Below, piece by piece: positions 24,748 through 32,696 of a stretch of 33,942 bases of DNA. The notes beneath the pieces are model-generated. The model made no database searches, was not told the DNA's origin, and saw only the letters and a program-made list of their open reading frames with translations. The first letter of the stretch is position 1. Each line of letters begins with the position of its first letter. Origin of the DNA: Anaerolineae bacterium (lineage in GTDB: Bacteria > Chloroflexota > Anaerolineae > Aggregatilineales > UBA2796). The position numbers were made by a program, and so were the translations under genes. Location: contig JAHBVK010000061.1 in NCBI GenBank assembly GCA_019637555.1, positions 1 to 33,942 on the forward strand. The letters run 5' to 3'.

Positions 24748-24977
24748 ACTATGAGTTATCGACGAACCCTGACGGTAGATCCGCACGTTCAGCATTCCTC
24801 GCAGCTTCGCTGTGGGAGGATCGTGCTGGCGCCGTCTCTGAGTGCTACCGGACGCCGCCTCTGCAAATCTACGGCGACCACTGCCACCCCCACCGTACTC
24901 TGGCACGCGTGGTAGGTAGGGCATTCTCGATCTAACATTCAACTTGTTGATTGACCTCCCTGCAACGGGAGGTTTTT
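24748..24977 (+). ncRNA. Candidate structured non-coding RNA or riboswitch-like leader, family unknown
   Basis: About 230 bases lie between the promoter and an intrinsic terminator, with little coding sense. Pairing I can draw by hand: a closing helix joins 24755-24770 with 24918-24936 (blocks GTTA, TCGA, GAA, CCCT against AGGG, TTC, TCGA, TAAC, 15 bp with small bulges). Arm A is 24790-24828 (CAGCA, CCTC, CAGC against GCTG, GAGG, TGCTG, loop TTC). A middle arm is CGCCG 24853-24857 with CGGCG 24872-24876. Arm C is 24878-24912 (CCAC, TGCCA against TGGCA, GTGG). A terminator hairpin follows. It has no T-box core, no obvious B12 or TPP box, and does not look like SRP, 6S, RNase P or tmRNA. It may be free-standing or a leader of the methyltransferase at 25048. 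Confidence 0.55.
24954..24977 (+). terminator. Intrinsic terminator of the candidate RNA
   Basis: ACCTCCC (24954-24960) pairs with GGGAGGT (24967-24973) with a 6-base loop, followed by TTTTT to 24977. It lies 71 bases before the next gene's start codon, a position that also suits attenuation. Confidence 0.85.
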
Positions 24978-25047
24978 GATTCCACCTCCCCGACGAATTC
25001 TTCTGATTCATCTCGATAAACGTTATCTTTCGCGGGGAATTTCGATC

Positions 25048-25503
25048 ATGGCTAACGATCACCAGTTCAAGCTGAAAACACGCTATATTGCTACACGCGG
25101 AGTCGATGAATACCGCGCTACCATCGCAGAAATTGTCACTCCTGATGATGTTGTACTGGAACTTGGTTGCGAATGGGGTACCACCACGCGCTTGTTGGCG
25201 CAACGCACCGATCAAGTGATCGGCACGGATGTTAGTGCGGAGTGCATTCGTCGCGCCCGCGAGATGCATCCACAGCTACGCTTTGAAGTGCTGGATGCCT
25301 TCGATGTCCTTGCGGCGCTGAGTTTTGGGCAGAAGTTTAGCAAAGTGTACATCGACCTATCGGGCATCTCTGGCTACCGATCCTTGCTGGATACTATAGC
25401 CTTGTTGACGATGTATGCTACGGTGCTGCGCCCTGAAATCATCGTGGTGAAAAGCGGATCACTGAAACAGTTCGCTGCCCATTGTGAGGCGTGGAAGTCG
25501 TAG
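25048..25503 (+). CDS. Small class I SAM-dependent methyltransferase-like protein
   Basis: This 151-residue protein is read from the ATG at 25048, chosen because GGGGA lies 9 bases upstream. A longer reading from 24976 would start inside the terminator. Motif I is E-L-G-C-E-W-G-T-T-T (38-47), followed by V-I-G-T-D-V-S at the motif II position. It is short for the fold (usually 200 or more), ending soon after strand 5 (I-I-V-V-K-S-G-S). The substrate is unknown. Downstream of the candidate RNA, it could be controlled by it. Confidence 0.7.
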   Translation: MANDHQFKLKTRYIATRGVDEYRATIAEIVTPDDVVLELGCEWGTTTRLLAQRTDQVIGTDVSAECIRRAREMHPQLRFEVLDAFDVLAALSFGQKFSKVYIDLSGISGYRSLLDTIALLTMYATVLRPEIIVVKSGSLKQFAAHCEAWKS

Positions 25504-25656
25504 CTTATCGCGTTCGATCTGGACTCCGATCAGCACTGCGCCGATCCGAGTCCAGTCAGCCAGCCAACGAAGCGGGTGTTAGCTTACGTCGAATGTAAAT
25601 CTGTTAGCGTTAAAGTCCATGATAAAATGAAGGCAAGACAGCAGCGAGGATTTGAC

Positions 25657-26229
25657 ATGGTTGCCCAAACCAAACTGTATACAGTCGATGAGTTTCTGGC
25701 GTTTGTTCAATTGCCAGAAAACGATGATAGGCGGTTTGAACTGCATGATGGAGAGATCGTAGAATTGGCTCCTTCTAGCAACGACAACACGAAACTTGGA
25801 ATCGAAATCGCTGTTTTTCACAGGCTATATTTGCGAACTAACGATATCGGGGCAATTTCTGGCGCGGATGGCGGCTATCGTGTCGGGTTGCGTAAAGTAT
25901 TGATGCCCGATGTCGGTTACATTTCTTACGAGCGTGGTGGTAAAGAAAAGGGAACGATGTTCCCCAATGCCCCTGATCTGGCGGTTGAGATCATCTCGCC
26001 AAGCGAAACACCGAGTATGCTGCGGCGCAAAGTGCGTGCTTATTTGCTGGCAGGCACAAAAGCGGTTTGGGCATTTGATCCCGAAGATAGGACTGCAAGC
26101 GAGTACCGATTCGACGATAACGATCAGCTTGTCGTGCGCGTGTTTACGGAAGATGATGTGTTAACCGCTGAGGATGTGCTGCCTGATTTCAAGCTGACAG
26201 TGCGTGAAGTATTTAAGGTATTGGATTAA
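25657..26229 (+). CDS. Uma2 family protein (DUF820), copy 2
   Basis: This 190-residue protein is read from the ATG at 25657, with GAGGA about 9 bases upstream. The in-frame ATG at 25576 lies in poor context. Presumed catalytic residues sit at the same positions as in the other two copies: Asp85 (M-P-D-V-G-Y-I), Glu111 (A-V-E-I-I-S-P-S) and Lys125. It is clearly more diverged from copies 1 and 3 than they are from each other. It is an orphan gene before a convergent methyltransferase. Confidence 0.88.
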   Translation: MVAQTKLYTVDEFLAFVQLPENDDRRFELHDGEIVELAPSSNDNTKLGIEIAVFHRLYLRTNDIGAISGADGGYRVGLRKVLMPDVGYISYERGGKEKGTMFPNAPDLAVEIISPSETPSMLRRKVRAYLLAGTKAVWAFDPEDRTASEYRFDDNDQLVVRVFTEDDVLTAEDVLPDFKLTVREVFKVLD

Positions 26230-26240
26230 TTAGCGCTGCA

Positions 26241-26274
26241 GTTGGTCAAGACTCTGCCAGAAGCCTTGACCAAC
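26241..26274. terminator. Hairpin between convergent Uma2 copy 2 and methyltransferase
   Basis: GTTGGTCAAG (26241-26250) pairs with CTTGACCAAC (26265-26274), a perfect 10-bp stem with a 14-base loop. There is no T-tract, so termination strength is uncertain. Confidence 0.5.
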
Positions 26275-26291
26275 CACATTACGAATCGCGC

Positions 26292-27116
26292 TTACTCGCT
26301 GCGAATCGCCTGAACGTCCAGATACTCCGCTTCGATCCGCACCGTGCCATCCGTCGCCTGATTGTAGCGTTCCCAGAGCTGCTCCAAGTCATGGCGCAGC
26401 GCTGCCTGCCCATCAGCATCAAGTGCATTGAAGGCGCGATTGGTCGGACCGTAGTATTTGCGGAAGAACTCGACCACCTCCGCCACACCGAAGGGATAGC
26501 GGAAGGGATAGAAGCGCCGCGTGATCGTCAGGTCGCTAACGTGATAGCGCAGACGTTCGCGCACGGTGTTTTCATCACCCCACAGCACGGGCGCGGGCAT
26601 TCCTTGCGCGGGAGGGACATGCGCTCCCATCGTCTTGAACATCTGCCCCACGAACCCGCTGGGCGTCCAGTTGCCCATAATGATCCGACCACCGGGGCGA
26701 ACTACCCGCGCTAATTCAGCGGCGACTAGGTGCGGCTGTGGCGCGAACATCGCCCCGATCAGGCTGAACACCACATCGAACGAGCCATCATTGTAAGGCA
26801 AGTCTTCCGCATCGCCCACTTCAAAGCGAACGTTGTTTAAGCCGTCTGCTTGCGCCTTCTCGGTCGCCGCCTCGATCAGGTTGTCAGCGATGTCGATGCC
26901 AACAACTTCGTTGCCAGCCCGCGCCAGCGGGATCGCCGTCTGACCAGCGCCGCACGCCACATCCAGAACCTTCGCGGGGGAGGTGATCTCGCTCGTGGCG
27001 AGAAAGTCCAGCGCCCCATCCAGCAGATAAGTGGCGAAGACAGCGTAATCGCCAGACATCCATGTGCTTTTCAGACGCGCCTTCAGGGCGTCCATATCGG
27101 CTACTAACGTAGTCAT
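26292..27116 (-). CDS. Class I SAM-dependent methyltransferase (UbiE/Methyltransf_11-like)
   Basis: This 274-residue protein is read from the ATG at 27116, chosen because AGAGGA precedes it. A longer reading to 27287 would add a purine-rich, low-complexity leader. Motif I is V-L-D-V-A-C-G-A-G (50-58), then V-V-G-I-D-I-A, F-E-V-G-D-A-E-D-L-P-Y and V-F-S-L-I-G-A-M-F-A-P, the standard order of this fold. It ends with a C-terminal region of substrate-specific type. It is divergent from the LuxR/NB-ARC regulator at 27305, a possible control target. Confidence 0.9.
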   Translation of the reverse strand: MTTLVADMDALKARLKSTWMSGDYAVFATYLLDGALDFLATSEITSPAKVLDVACGAGQTAIPLARAGNEVVGIDIADNLIEAATEKAQADGLNNVRFEVGDAEDLPYNDGSFDVVFSLIGAMFAPQPHLVAAELARVVRPGGRIIMGNWTPSGFVGQMFKTMGAHVPPAQGMPAPVLWGDENTVRERLRYHVSDLTITRRFYPFRYPFGVAEVVEFFRKYYGPTNRAFNALDADGQAALRHDLEQLWERYNQATDGTVRIEAEYLDVQAIRSE

Positions 27117-27304
27117 GAAGATATCCTCTCTTTGCTTTCCTTGCTTTGCTTTGTTTCGCCTTGTACTGCGCTTGCTCCTGTTCCGTGAGCGCAGACCAAC
27201 GAAGAATAGGACAAGCAAAGAATGGAAGTCACCTATCAAAAGAATGGACATGCGATCCGCGATCCTGTGCGATACTAGGATCGACATCTACGCTGGGATG
27301 GTAA

Positions 27305-29650
27305 ATGGGGCGTATGGCATCACTCAAACGGCAAGCGCAATATCAAGGCTTAAACGAACGCTCTCTCGAAATACTGCGCCTGTTGGCGGAGGGGCTATCG
27401 GATCGGGAGATCGCTGAACGCTTGGTGATGACCGTCAATACCATCAAGTGGTATAACCGCCAGATTTATAGCATTCTGGGTGTTGGCAGCCGCACGCAGG
27501 CAATCGCCCGTGCCCGCGAACTGCAACTGCTCGATCAGGACAATAGCTCTGAAGCTGCGGTCAGGGTCGTCTCCGCTGCCTCCAAGCGCAAGCTGCCGCT
27601 TGAGACCACGCGCTTCATCGGACGCCAGCGCGAAACCGATGATATTACGCGCCTGTTGCAGTCGGCACATCTGCTCACCCTCACCGGATCGCCGGGGACG
27701 GGCAAAACCCGTTTGGCACTGCGCGTCGCCGCCGATCTGCGTCAGCAGTTTCTTGATGGTGTCTATTTCATCGCACTCGCACCTGTCTCCGATCCGGCGC
27801 TTGTCCCCAATGCAATCGCCGCTGCTCTTGGCGTGATCGAGGTCGTTAATCAGCCCCTGATCGTTACCTTGAAACATCACCTGAGTCGCCAGCAAGCGCT
27901 GCTCATTTTAGATAATTTCGAGCATTTGCTGTCAGCCTCCATGCTGGTGTCCGATCTGATCGCCGCTGCCCCCGACGTGAAAGTGCTCGTCACCAGCCGC
28001 GAAGTGCTGCATCTTTACGGCGAGCAAGAATATTTCGTGATGCCGCTGGCACTGCCGCATCTTGAAGCAGGCGAATCGCTGTCAGCGTTGGCAGAATACG
28101 AATCGGTGGCGATGTTTGTGCAGCAGGCACGCGCCGTGATACCGGATTTCGCGCTCACCGACGAGAATGCCCATGATGTCGCCCGGATCTGCGTGCGCTT
28201 GGATGGCTTACCGTTGGCGATTGAATTGGCGGCGGCGCGGATCAAGCTGCTGACTCCGCGCACGCTGCTTTTACGCCTGAACAGCCGACTCGACACCCTC
28301 ACGGGCGGCGCACACGATCTGCCGACTCGCCAGCAAACGCTGCGCAACACCATCGAGTGGAGCTACAACCTGCTTGATGACGGCGAGAAACGCCTGTTCG
28401 CTCGGCTAGCGGTCTTTCGCGGCGGTGGATCGCTAGAGGCAATCGAATTGGTGTGCGGCATCGATCTGCCGATTGATGTCTTTGACGGGCTGGCATCGCT
28501 GGTCGATAAGAGCTTGGTGCAGCAGAAAGCATCAGCGCTAGGCGAACCATGTTTCGTCATGCTGCAAACACTCCACGAATACGCCGAGACATGCTTACAG
28601 GGAAGCGGTGAGGCTGCTTTAATAAGCAGACGGCATGCCGAGTATTTTGTCGGTTTGGCGGAACGCGCTCAACCCGAACTACGATTGGCACAGCAGAAAT
28701 ATTGGTCGGAAACGCTCGACGGCGAACTCGATAACTTGCGTGCCGCGCTGGAATGGTCGCTACGTGATGGCGATGTCACGCTTGGCATTCGTATCGCTGC
28801 CGCTGTGTACCTGTTCTGGGCAACCTACGGCTATCACGTTGAAGGCTATCGCTGGAACGAACAATTTCTGCGGCGGCTTGATGAAGTATCTATAACTTAC
28901 CAGATCGCCTTTCTCATCGGCGCGGGGCATATGGCATTCTTCTACGATCTGGAGATCGCTAGAGACCTGTTCCTTCAGGCGCGTGAATTGGCTCAACAAT
29001 CTGGGGAAAAACGCCAGTTGGCATGGGCAACCATCTTTCTTGGCTATACCATGCTGCGCGAGATGGCAGTCGCCAGTGATACTGTCGAAGAGGGCTTGGC
29101 ACTGTTTCGCGAATTGCACGATCAACCGGGCATTGCGCAGGCACTGAATATCTTAGGCGAGGTTGCCCGTTTCGGTGGCGATGATCAAAGCGCTAAACGT
29201 GCCTATGAAGAATGTCTGATCATCTCACAGCAGACAGGCGAAACCCGTCGTATTCGCTTCATCTATAGTAATCTCGCCTTCGTTGCCCAACATCAAGGCG
29301 ATCACGACCGCGCTATCGAGTTAGGGTACAAAGGACTCGCCCTAGCCATCGAGATGAACAATCGGCTCGAACTGGCGGATAGTCTGGCAGTCTTAGCAGG
29401 TGCGTTGAGTACCAGCGGACAACCCCGACAAGCAGCGCGGCTGTACGGCGCTTGGCAAGGCACAATGGAGAAATTGGAGGCGCTCACCCAACCCGCCGAC
29501 AAGCCTGAGCATGATCGCAACATTGCCTCTATCCGTGCACAACTCGACGAGGCGACCTTCTCAGCAGCTTGGGAGGAGGGTCGGGCACTGACACTGGAGC
29601 AGGCAGCATCGGCTGCCCTTGAACTCAGGAGTGGCGATCCGAACCGTTAG
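27305..29650 (+). CDS. Large transcriptional regulator: N-terminal LuxR-type HTH, NB-ARC-like ATPase, TPR repeats
   Basis: This is a 781-residue STAND-type regulator. The LuxR-like HTH is at the N-terminus (about 16-74, L-N-E-R-S-L-E-I-L-R-L-L-A-E-G-L-S-D-R-E-I-A). In MalT/LAL proteins the HTH is C-terminal. The ATPase follows F-I-G-R-Q-R-E (104-110), with Walker A G-S-P-G-T-G-K-T (128-135), Walker B L-I-L-D-N (200-204), sensor V-T-S-R-E (229-233) and G-L-P-L-A (301-305). TPR-like helical repeats fill about 530-720. The signal is unknown. M1 at 27305 and M4 at 27314 are both possible starts. It is divergent from the methyltransferase, and its end overlaps the convergent AhpD-like gene by 26 bases. 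Confidence 0.92.
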   Translation: MGRMASLKRQAQYQGLNERSLEILRLLAEGLSDREIAERLVMTVNTIKWYNRQIYSILGVGSRTQAIARARELQLLDQDNSSEAAVRVVSAASKRKLPLETTRFIGRQRETDDITRLLQSAHLLTLTGSPGTGKTRLALRVAADLRQQFLDGVYFIALAPVSDPALVPNAIAAALGVIEVVNQPLIVTLKHHLSRQQALLILDNFEHLLSASMLVSDLIAAAPDVKVLVTSREVLHLYGEQEYFVMPLALPHLEAGESLSALAEYESVAMFVQQARAVIPDFALTDENAHDVARICVRLDGLPLAIELAAARIKLLTPRTLLLRLNSRLDTLTGGAHDLPTRQQTLRNTIEWSYNLLDDGEKRLFARLAVFRGGGSLEAIELVCGIDLPIDVFDGLASLVDKSLVQQKASALGEPCFVMLQTLHEYAETCLQGSGEAALISRRHAEYFVGLAERAQPELRLAQQKYWSETLDGELDNLRAALEWSLRDGDVTLGIRIAAAVYLFWATYGYHVEGYRWNEQFLRRLDEVSITYQIAFLIGAGHMAFFYDLEIARDLFLQARELAQQSGEKRQLAWATIFLGYTMLREMAVASDTVEEGLALFRELHDQPGIAQALNILGEVARFGGDDQSAKRAYEECLIISQQTGETRRIRFIYSNLAFVAQHQGDHDRAIELGYKGLALAIEMNNRLELADSLAVLAGALSTSGQPRQAARLYGAWQGTMEKLEALTQPADKPEHDRNIASIRAQLDEATFSAAWEEGRALTLEQAASAALELRSGDPNR

Positions 29651-30239
29651 CACTGCCGAAGGGTCGTCCTACCGCTAAGCTATTGCGTAATCCCGCCTCA
29701 AAATCCATGTACTTGGGATCGGGTTCGGCATCCAGTGCATCCAGCGTCTTGCTGAAGAAACTGCGTGCAGTCGCCGCCAGCGTTATATCTAGAATCTCGC
29801 CGTCGCTGATGCCGAATCCCTTCAACCGATCCACATCCGCTTGCGTGATGCTGCCGGATTTAGCGATCACTTTCTCCGCGAACTCCATCACAGCGATATC
29901 TTCGGCGGTCAACTGCGCCTGATGATAATCTGTGGCAATTGCCGCCAGTTGTCCTTCGTCAACCTCATTCTTCCTCAGCAGCGTATCGCTGTGCGCCAAC
30001 ATGCAGTAAGTACTCTGAAGTTTGCGGGCAGCCGCCAGCGTGACCAGTTCATAGCGTCGCAAGCTCATATTCTTGCGGATCGCGGAGATCAACTGTTGCC
30101 ACGCTTTGTATGCCTCCGGTCGCTGGCTGAACAATTTGAGATAATTCGGGATGTAGCCGACACTCTCCTCTGCCGCGTCGTAGAGTTCCTTAACCACACC
30201 AGTTGCTTCCGCCTCCGAGATAGTTTCAATGTACGACAT
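29625..30239 (-). CDS. Carboxymuconolactone decarboxylase/AhpD-like peroxidase-related protein
   Basis: This 204-residue protein has the all-helical AhpD-like fold, with Glu64 and the C-x-x-x-H half-site Cys79/His83 (Q-S-T-Y-C-M-L-A-H-S). The first Cys of the usual C-x-x-C pair is replaced by Ser76, so disulfide-based peroxidatic recycling as in AhpD is unlikely in the standard form. SD AAGAGGC precedes the ATG at 30239. It is convergent with the large regulator and overlaps its 3' end by 26 bases. The function is unassigned. Confidence 0.82.
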   Translation of the reverse strand: MSYIETISEAEATGVVKELYDAAEESVGYIPNYLKLFSQRPEAYKAWQQLISAIRKNMSLRRYELVTLAAARKLQSTYCMLAHSDTLLRKNEVDEGQLAAIATDYHQAQLTAEDIAVMEFAEKVIAKSGSITQADVDRLKGFGISDGEILDITLAATARSFFSKTLDALDAEPDPKYMDFEAGLRNSLAVGRPFGSANGSDRHS

Positions 30240-30416
30240 ACTAATTTGCCTCTTGTTGGTTTCTGCTGCTTATAGGACTATGGCATCTGACATCCTCAGT
30301 ATAGGACGGCGATATTTCAGCGTCACCACTCTAAAGAATAGAAATCCATGAACGAAGATCGTTTTCCGCGCTTTCTGGTATGCTGTTATTAATCTACTGT
30401 GTGGGGAGCAACAAAG

Positions 30417-31028
30417 ATGGCGATTAGGGCGATTGTGTTCGACATTGGCGGCGTGCTGGAGTACACCGCGCCGTTGAAGTGGCCCACTAAATGGGAAAAG
30501 CAGCTTCAATTGAAATCCGGCGAACTAGGGGAACGCATCAGAGATGCTGTGCTGCGCGGATCAATTGGCGAGATCAGCGAGCAGTACTTCTATCAGACGT
30601 TGGCGGATAGACTTGGCTTGGATGACGCGCAGTTGGAGGCGATCACCGAGGACATTTGGACGGAATATCTAGGCACCTTCAACGTTGAACTTGCCGATTA
30701 TTTCCACAGTCTGCGTTCACGCTTCAAGACCGCCATCATCAGTAACAGCTTTGTCGGTGCGCGTGAACGCGAATCCGCGCACTATCACCTCGACGAGATC
30801 ACCGATCTTATCATCTACTCGCATGAGGTTGGCATCTCCAAACCAGAACCGCGAATCTTCCAGATGACGTGGGAACATCTTGGTGTGCAGCCCTCGGAAA
30901 TGATCTTCCTCGATGACGTGGACAAGATGGTCACTGCCGCCAGCTTATTAGGCATCCACGCGATCCAATTCAAAAACAACGCGCAGGCAATTGCTGCCAT
31001 CGAAGCGTGCATTCACGCACAGGAATAG
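30417..31028 (+). CDS. HAD-superfamily hydrolase
   Basis: This 203-residue protein is read from the ATG at 30417, with GGGGAG upstream. The ATG at 30399 has no SD. HAD motifs are: motif I F-D-I-G-G-V-L (nucleophile Asp9), motif II I-I-S-N-S, motif III Lys in I-S-K-P-E-P and motif IV F-L-D-D-V-D. The acid/base Asp two residues after the nucleophile is Gly, as in the FD-x-GGVL subgroup (YihX-like and epoxide-hydrolase N-terminal-like phosphatases). The substrate is unknown. It is followed by Uma2 copy 3. Confidence 0.9.
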   Translation: MAIRAIVFDIGGVLEYTAPLKWPTKWEKQLQLKSGELGERIRDAVLRGSIGEISEQYFYQTLADRLGLDDAQLEAITEDIWTEYLGTFNVELADYFHSLRSRFKTAIISNSFVGARERESAHYHLDEITDLIIYSHEVGISKPEPRIFQMTWEHLGVQPSEMIFLDDVDKMVTAASLLGIHAIQFKNNAQAIAAIEACIHAQE

Positions 31029-31045
31029 ATCACTTCCAAGCAATG

Positions 31046-31054
31046 GTACAATAG
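31046..31054 (+). promoter_or_regulatory. GTACAATAG element, -10-like, before Uma2 copy 3
   Basis: Preceded by TG, it reads as an extended -10 (TGGTACAAT) 29 bases before the ATG. The same nonamer lies 27 bases before Uma2 copy 1. No good -35 is seen in either. Confidence 0.4.
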
Positions 31055-31083
31055 CAATTGTCGATGAGATAAGGTGCGAAGCG

Positions 31084-31656
31084 ATGGTACTGCGCGAAAA
31101 GTTATACACCGTAGCTGAATTTCTGGCGTACATCGACCAACCCGAATTTGAAGGGCGTCGTCTTGAGCTGCACGAGGGAGTAATTGTCGAGATGCCGCCG
31201 TCAAGTAAAAAGAACGTCCGACTAGAAGGTTGGATTATTACGCTGTTGAATAACTTCGTTGTCCCAAAGGACTTGGGAGTTGTTACAACGCCAGATGGTG
31301 GTTTTAAGATCGACGAGCGCAACTACTTGCAACCTGATGTTGGTTTCATATCTCATGAGCGCTCAGGCGGAATGGAGGGAGTTGAATTTCCGGTTGTGCC
31401 AGATCTCGCTATTGAGGTCATTTCACCGAGCGAGAGTGCCTATAGTGTCGTCAGCAAAGCACGTACCTATCTGGTAAACGGCTCAAAAGTGGTGTGGGCA
31501 TTTTATCCAGAAGAGCGCGCCGTAGATGAATTTCGATTGGCAGACGATGGTGGATTGCGAGTCAATTCTTTCAGCGTAGATGACATGCTGACTGCCGAGG
31601 ATGTCCTGCCGGGTTTTTCGCTGTCACTGCGCGAGGTATTCAAAGTTCTCGGTTGA
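31084..31656 (+). CDS. Uma2 family protein (DUF820), copy 3
   Basis: This 190-residue protein is read from the ATG at 31084, the start that matches copy 1 exactly. The upstream ATG at 30991 lies inside the HAD gene. Asp85 (Q-P-D-V-G-F-I), Glu111 (A-I-E-V-I-S-P-S) and Lys125 are conserved. By my hand count it differs from copy 1 at about 47 of 190 positions. Nuclease function is presumed from the family fold only. It is transcribed in the same direction as the HAD gene before it. Confidence 0.9.
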   Translation: MVLREKLYTVAEFLAYIDQPEFEGRRLELHEGVIVEMPPSSKKNVRLEGWIITLLNNFVVPKDLGVVTTPDGGFKIDERNYLQPDVGFISHERSGGMEGVEFPVVPDLAIEVISPSESAYSVVSKARTYLVNGSKVVWAFYPEERAVDEFRLADDGGLRVNSFSVDDMLTAEDVLPGFSLSLREVFKVLG

Positions 31657-31689
31657 TCCGCACCATAGGAAAAGGATTAGATTGCGGCA

Positions 31690-32157
31690 ATGAGTTATGA
31701 TTTTCTGCTGTTTGAATTGGAACCCGGTTTAAGCCTTCACGCAGCACTTGAAAAACTAGAGATACGATCTGTTGATAACGAACACAGCTCCTTTGACCCT
31801 CAAAATACTACTGTCCAGCAGATCATTTCGGCGTTACTACAGAAGAATCCGCACCTTGTTGTACAAACTATCAAACAGTCTGCCATTCCTCACATCGAAT
31901 TGAATGATCCAACCAATGATAGAGGTATTCAAATTTCTATATTTGCGGAGGAAATCAGTATCACAGTTCCTTACTGGCATGAAATGTCAACCTCAAAATC
32001 CGTTTTCGCCGAAATAGAGGGCTATTTGCAGACCATTCAAGCACTTAGCCATTACGCGATTTATGATCGTCAGATGGATCAAATTATCGATCTGAAAAAC
32101 GATCTTGGCTTTTCGCTTGACTATTACGATATGATCATGGCTCAGGCTAAGAAATGA
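31690..32157 (+). CDS. Hypothetical protein, 155 residues
   Basis: I do not recognise the family. It begins M-S-Y-D-F-L-L-F-E-L-E-P-G, is acidic, has no signal or transmembrane segment, and contains predicted strand-rich middle and C-terminal helical parts. The coding DNA is noticeably AT-richer than the large operons. The start ATG at 31690 follows a weak purine stretch (GGAAAAGGA about 31668-31676). Confidence 0.7.
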   Translation: MSYDFLLFELEPGLSLHAALEKLEIRSVDNEHSSFDPQNTTVQQIISALLQKNPHLVVQTIKQSAIPHIELNDPTNDRGIQISIFAEEISITVPYWHEMSTSKSVFAEIEGYLQTIQALSHYAIYDRQMDQIIDLKNDLGFSLDYYDMIMAQAKK

Positions 32158-32180
32158 AGGTGATAACACTTCTAGGAAGA

Positions 32181-32216
32181 ACTTACCGAATAGAGGTTAA
32201 GCTTAATCAGGTAAGT
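32181..32216. terminator. Hairpin between convergent genes
   Basis: ACTTACC (32181-32187) pairs with GGTAAGT (32210-32216). An internal TTAAGCTTAA palindrome sits in the loop. It overlaps the last codons of the leftward NTF2-like gene. There is no T-tract. Confidence 0.4.
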
Positions 32217-32572
32217 ATCCGCGAGCTGTGACCGCTGACGCAACGCCAATTCTCCCCTTGCTTGGCATACACAAACGTCGAGCGCACCCACGAGTCGAAC
32301 AACGTCCCGCCATATTCCGCCTGATCGTGCGCCCGCAGCGTGATCACCGCCATCTCGCCATATTCCCGAATCACGATCTCGTCTAGCTCCTGCGCGATCC
32401 ATCTGACATCAGTCGCCATCACATAATTCTCTAAATAACCCCGCTTATCCATCAAATTGCCGCCCGCATCAATATACACAAAGTCATCACTCAAGATCGC
32501 GCTTAACTTCGCCACGTCGCCACTTATTAACGCCACTGATCGCTGCTTAACGATTAGTTCCAACTGGTTCAT
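32207..32572 (-). CDS. NTF2-like/SnoaL (DUF4440) family protein
   Basis: This 121-residue protein starts with the DUF4440 pattern (R-S-V-A-L-I-S-G-D-V-A-K-L-S-A-I-L-S-D-D-F-V-Y-I-D-A-G-G) and ends with V-Y-A-K-Q-G-E-N-W-R-C-V-S-G-H-S-S, as usual for this small cone-shaped fold. Members act as small-molecule-binding proteins or subunits. No catalytic residues can be assigned. Confidence 0.88.
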   Translation of the reverse strand: MNQLELIVKQRSVALISGDVAKLSAILSDDFVYIDAGGNLMDKRGYLENYVMATDVRWIAQELDEIVIREYGEMAVITLRAHDQAEYGGTLFDSWVRSTFVYAKQGENWRCVSGHSSRILT

Positions 32573-32696
32573 TGAGTTGTACCCTTGTGGCTATGTGTTT
32601 ATAGTTTCGCAGATTTACTCTATACTCGATTTTGATGATCAACTCCTGGTTGACCACATCCCAGTAAAGTAATTGTTCTCTCTTTATCAAAGAACG

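Noticed and set aside
24729..24935. Small coding frames inside the candidate RNA
   Set aside because: No convincing SD sites, low-complexity arginine/serine-rich translations, and the interval is better explained by paired structure with promoter and terminator.
25175..25195. GGTACCACCACGCG resembling a T-box core
   Set aside because: It lies inside the methyltransferase coding frame and reads in the wrong arrangement. There is no specifier loop or antiterminator.
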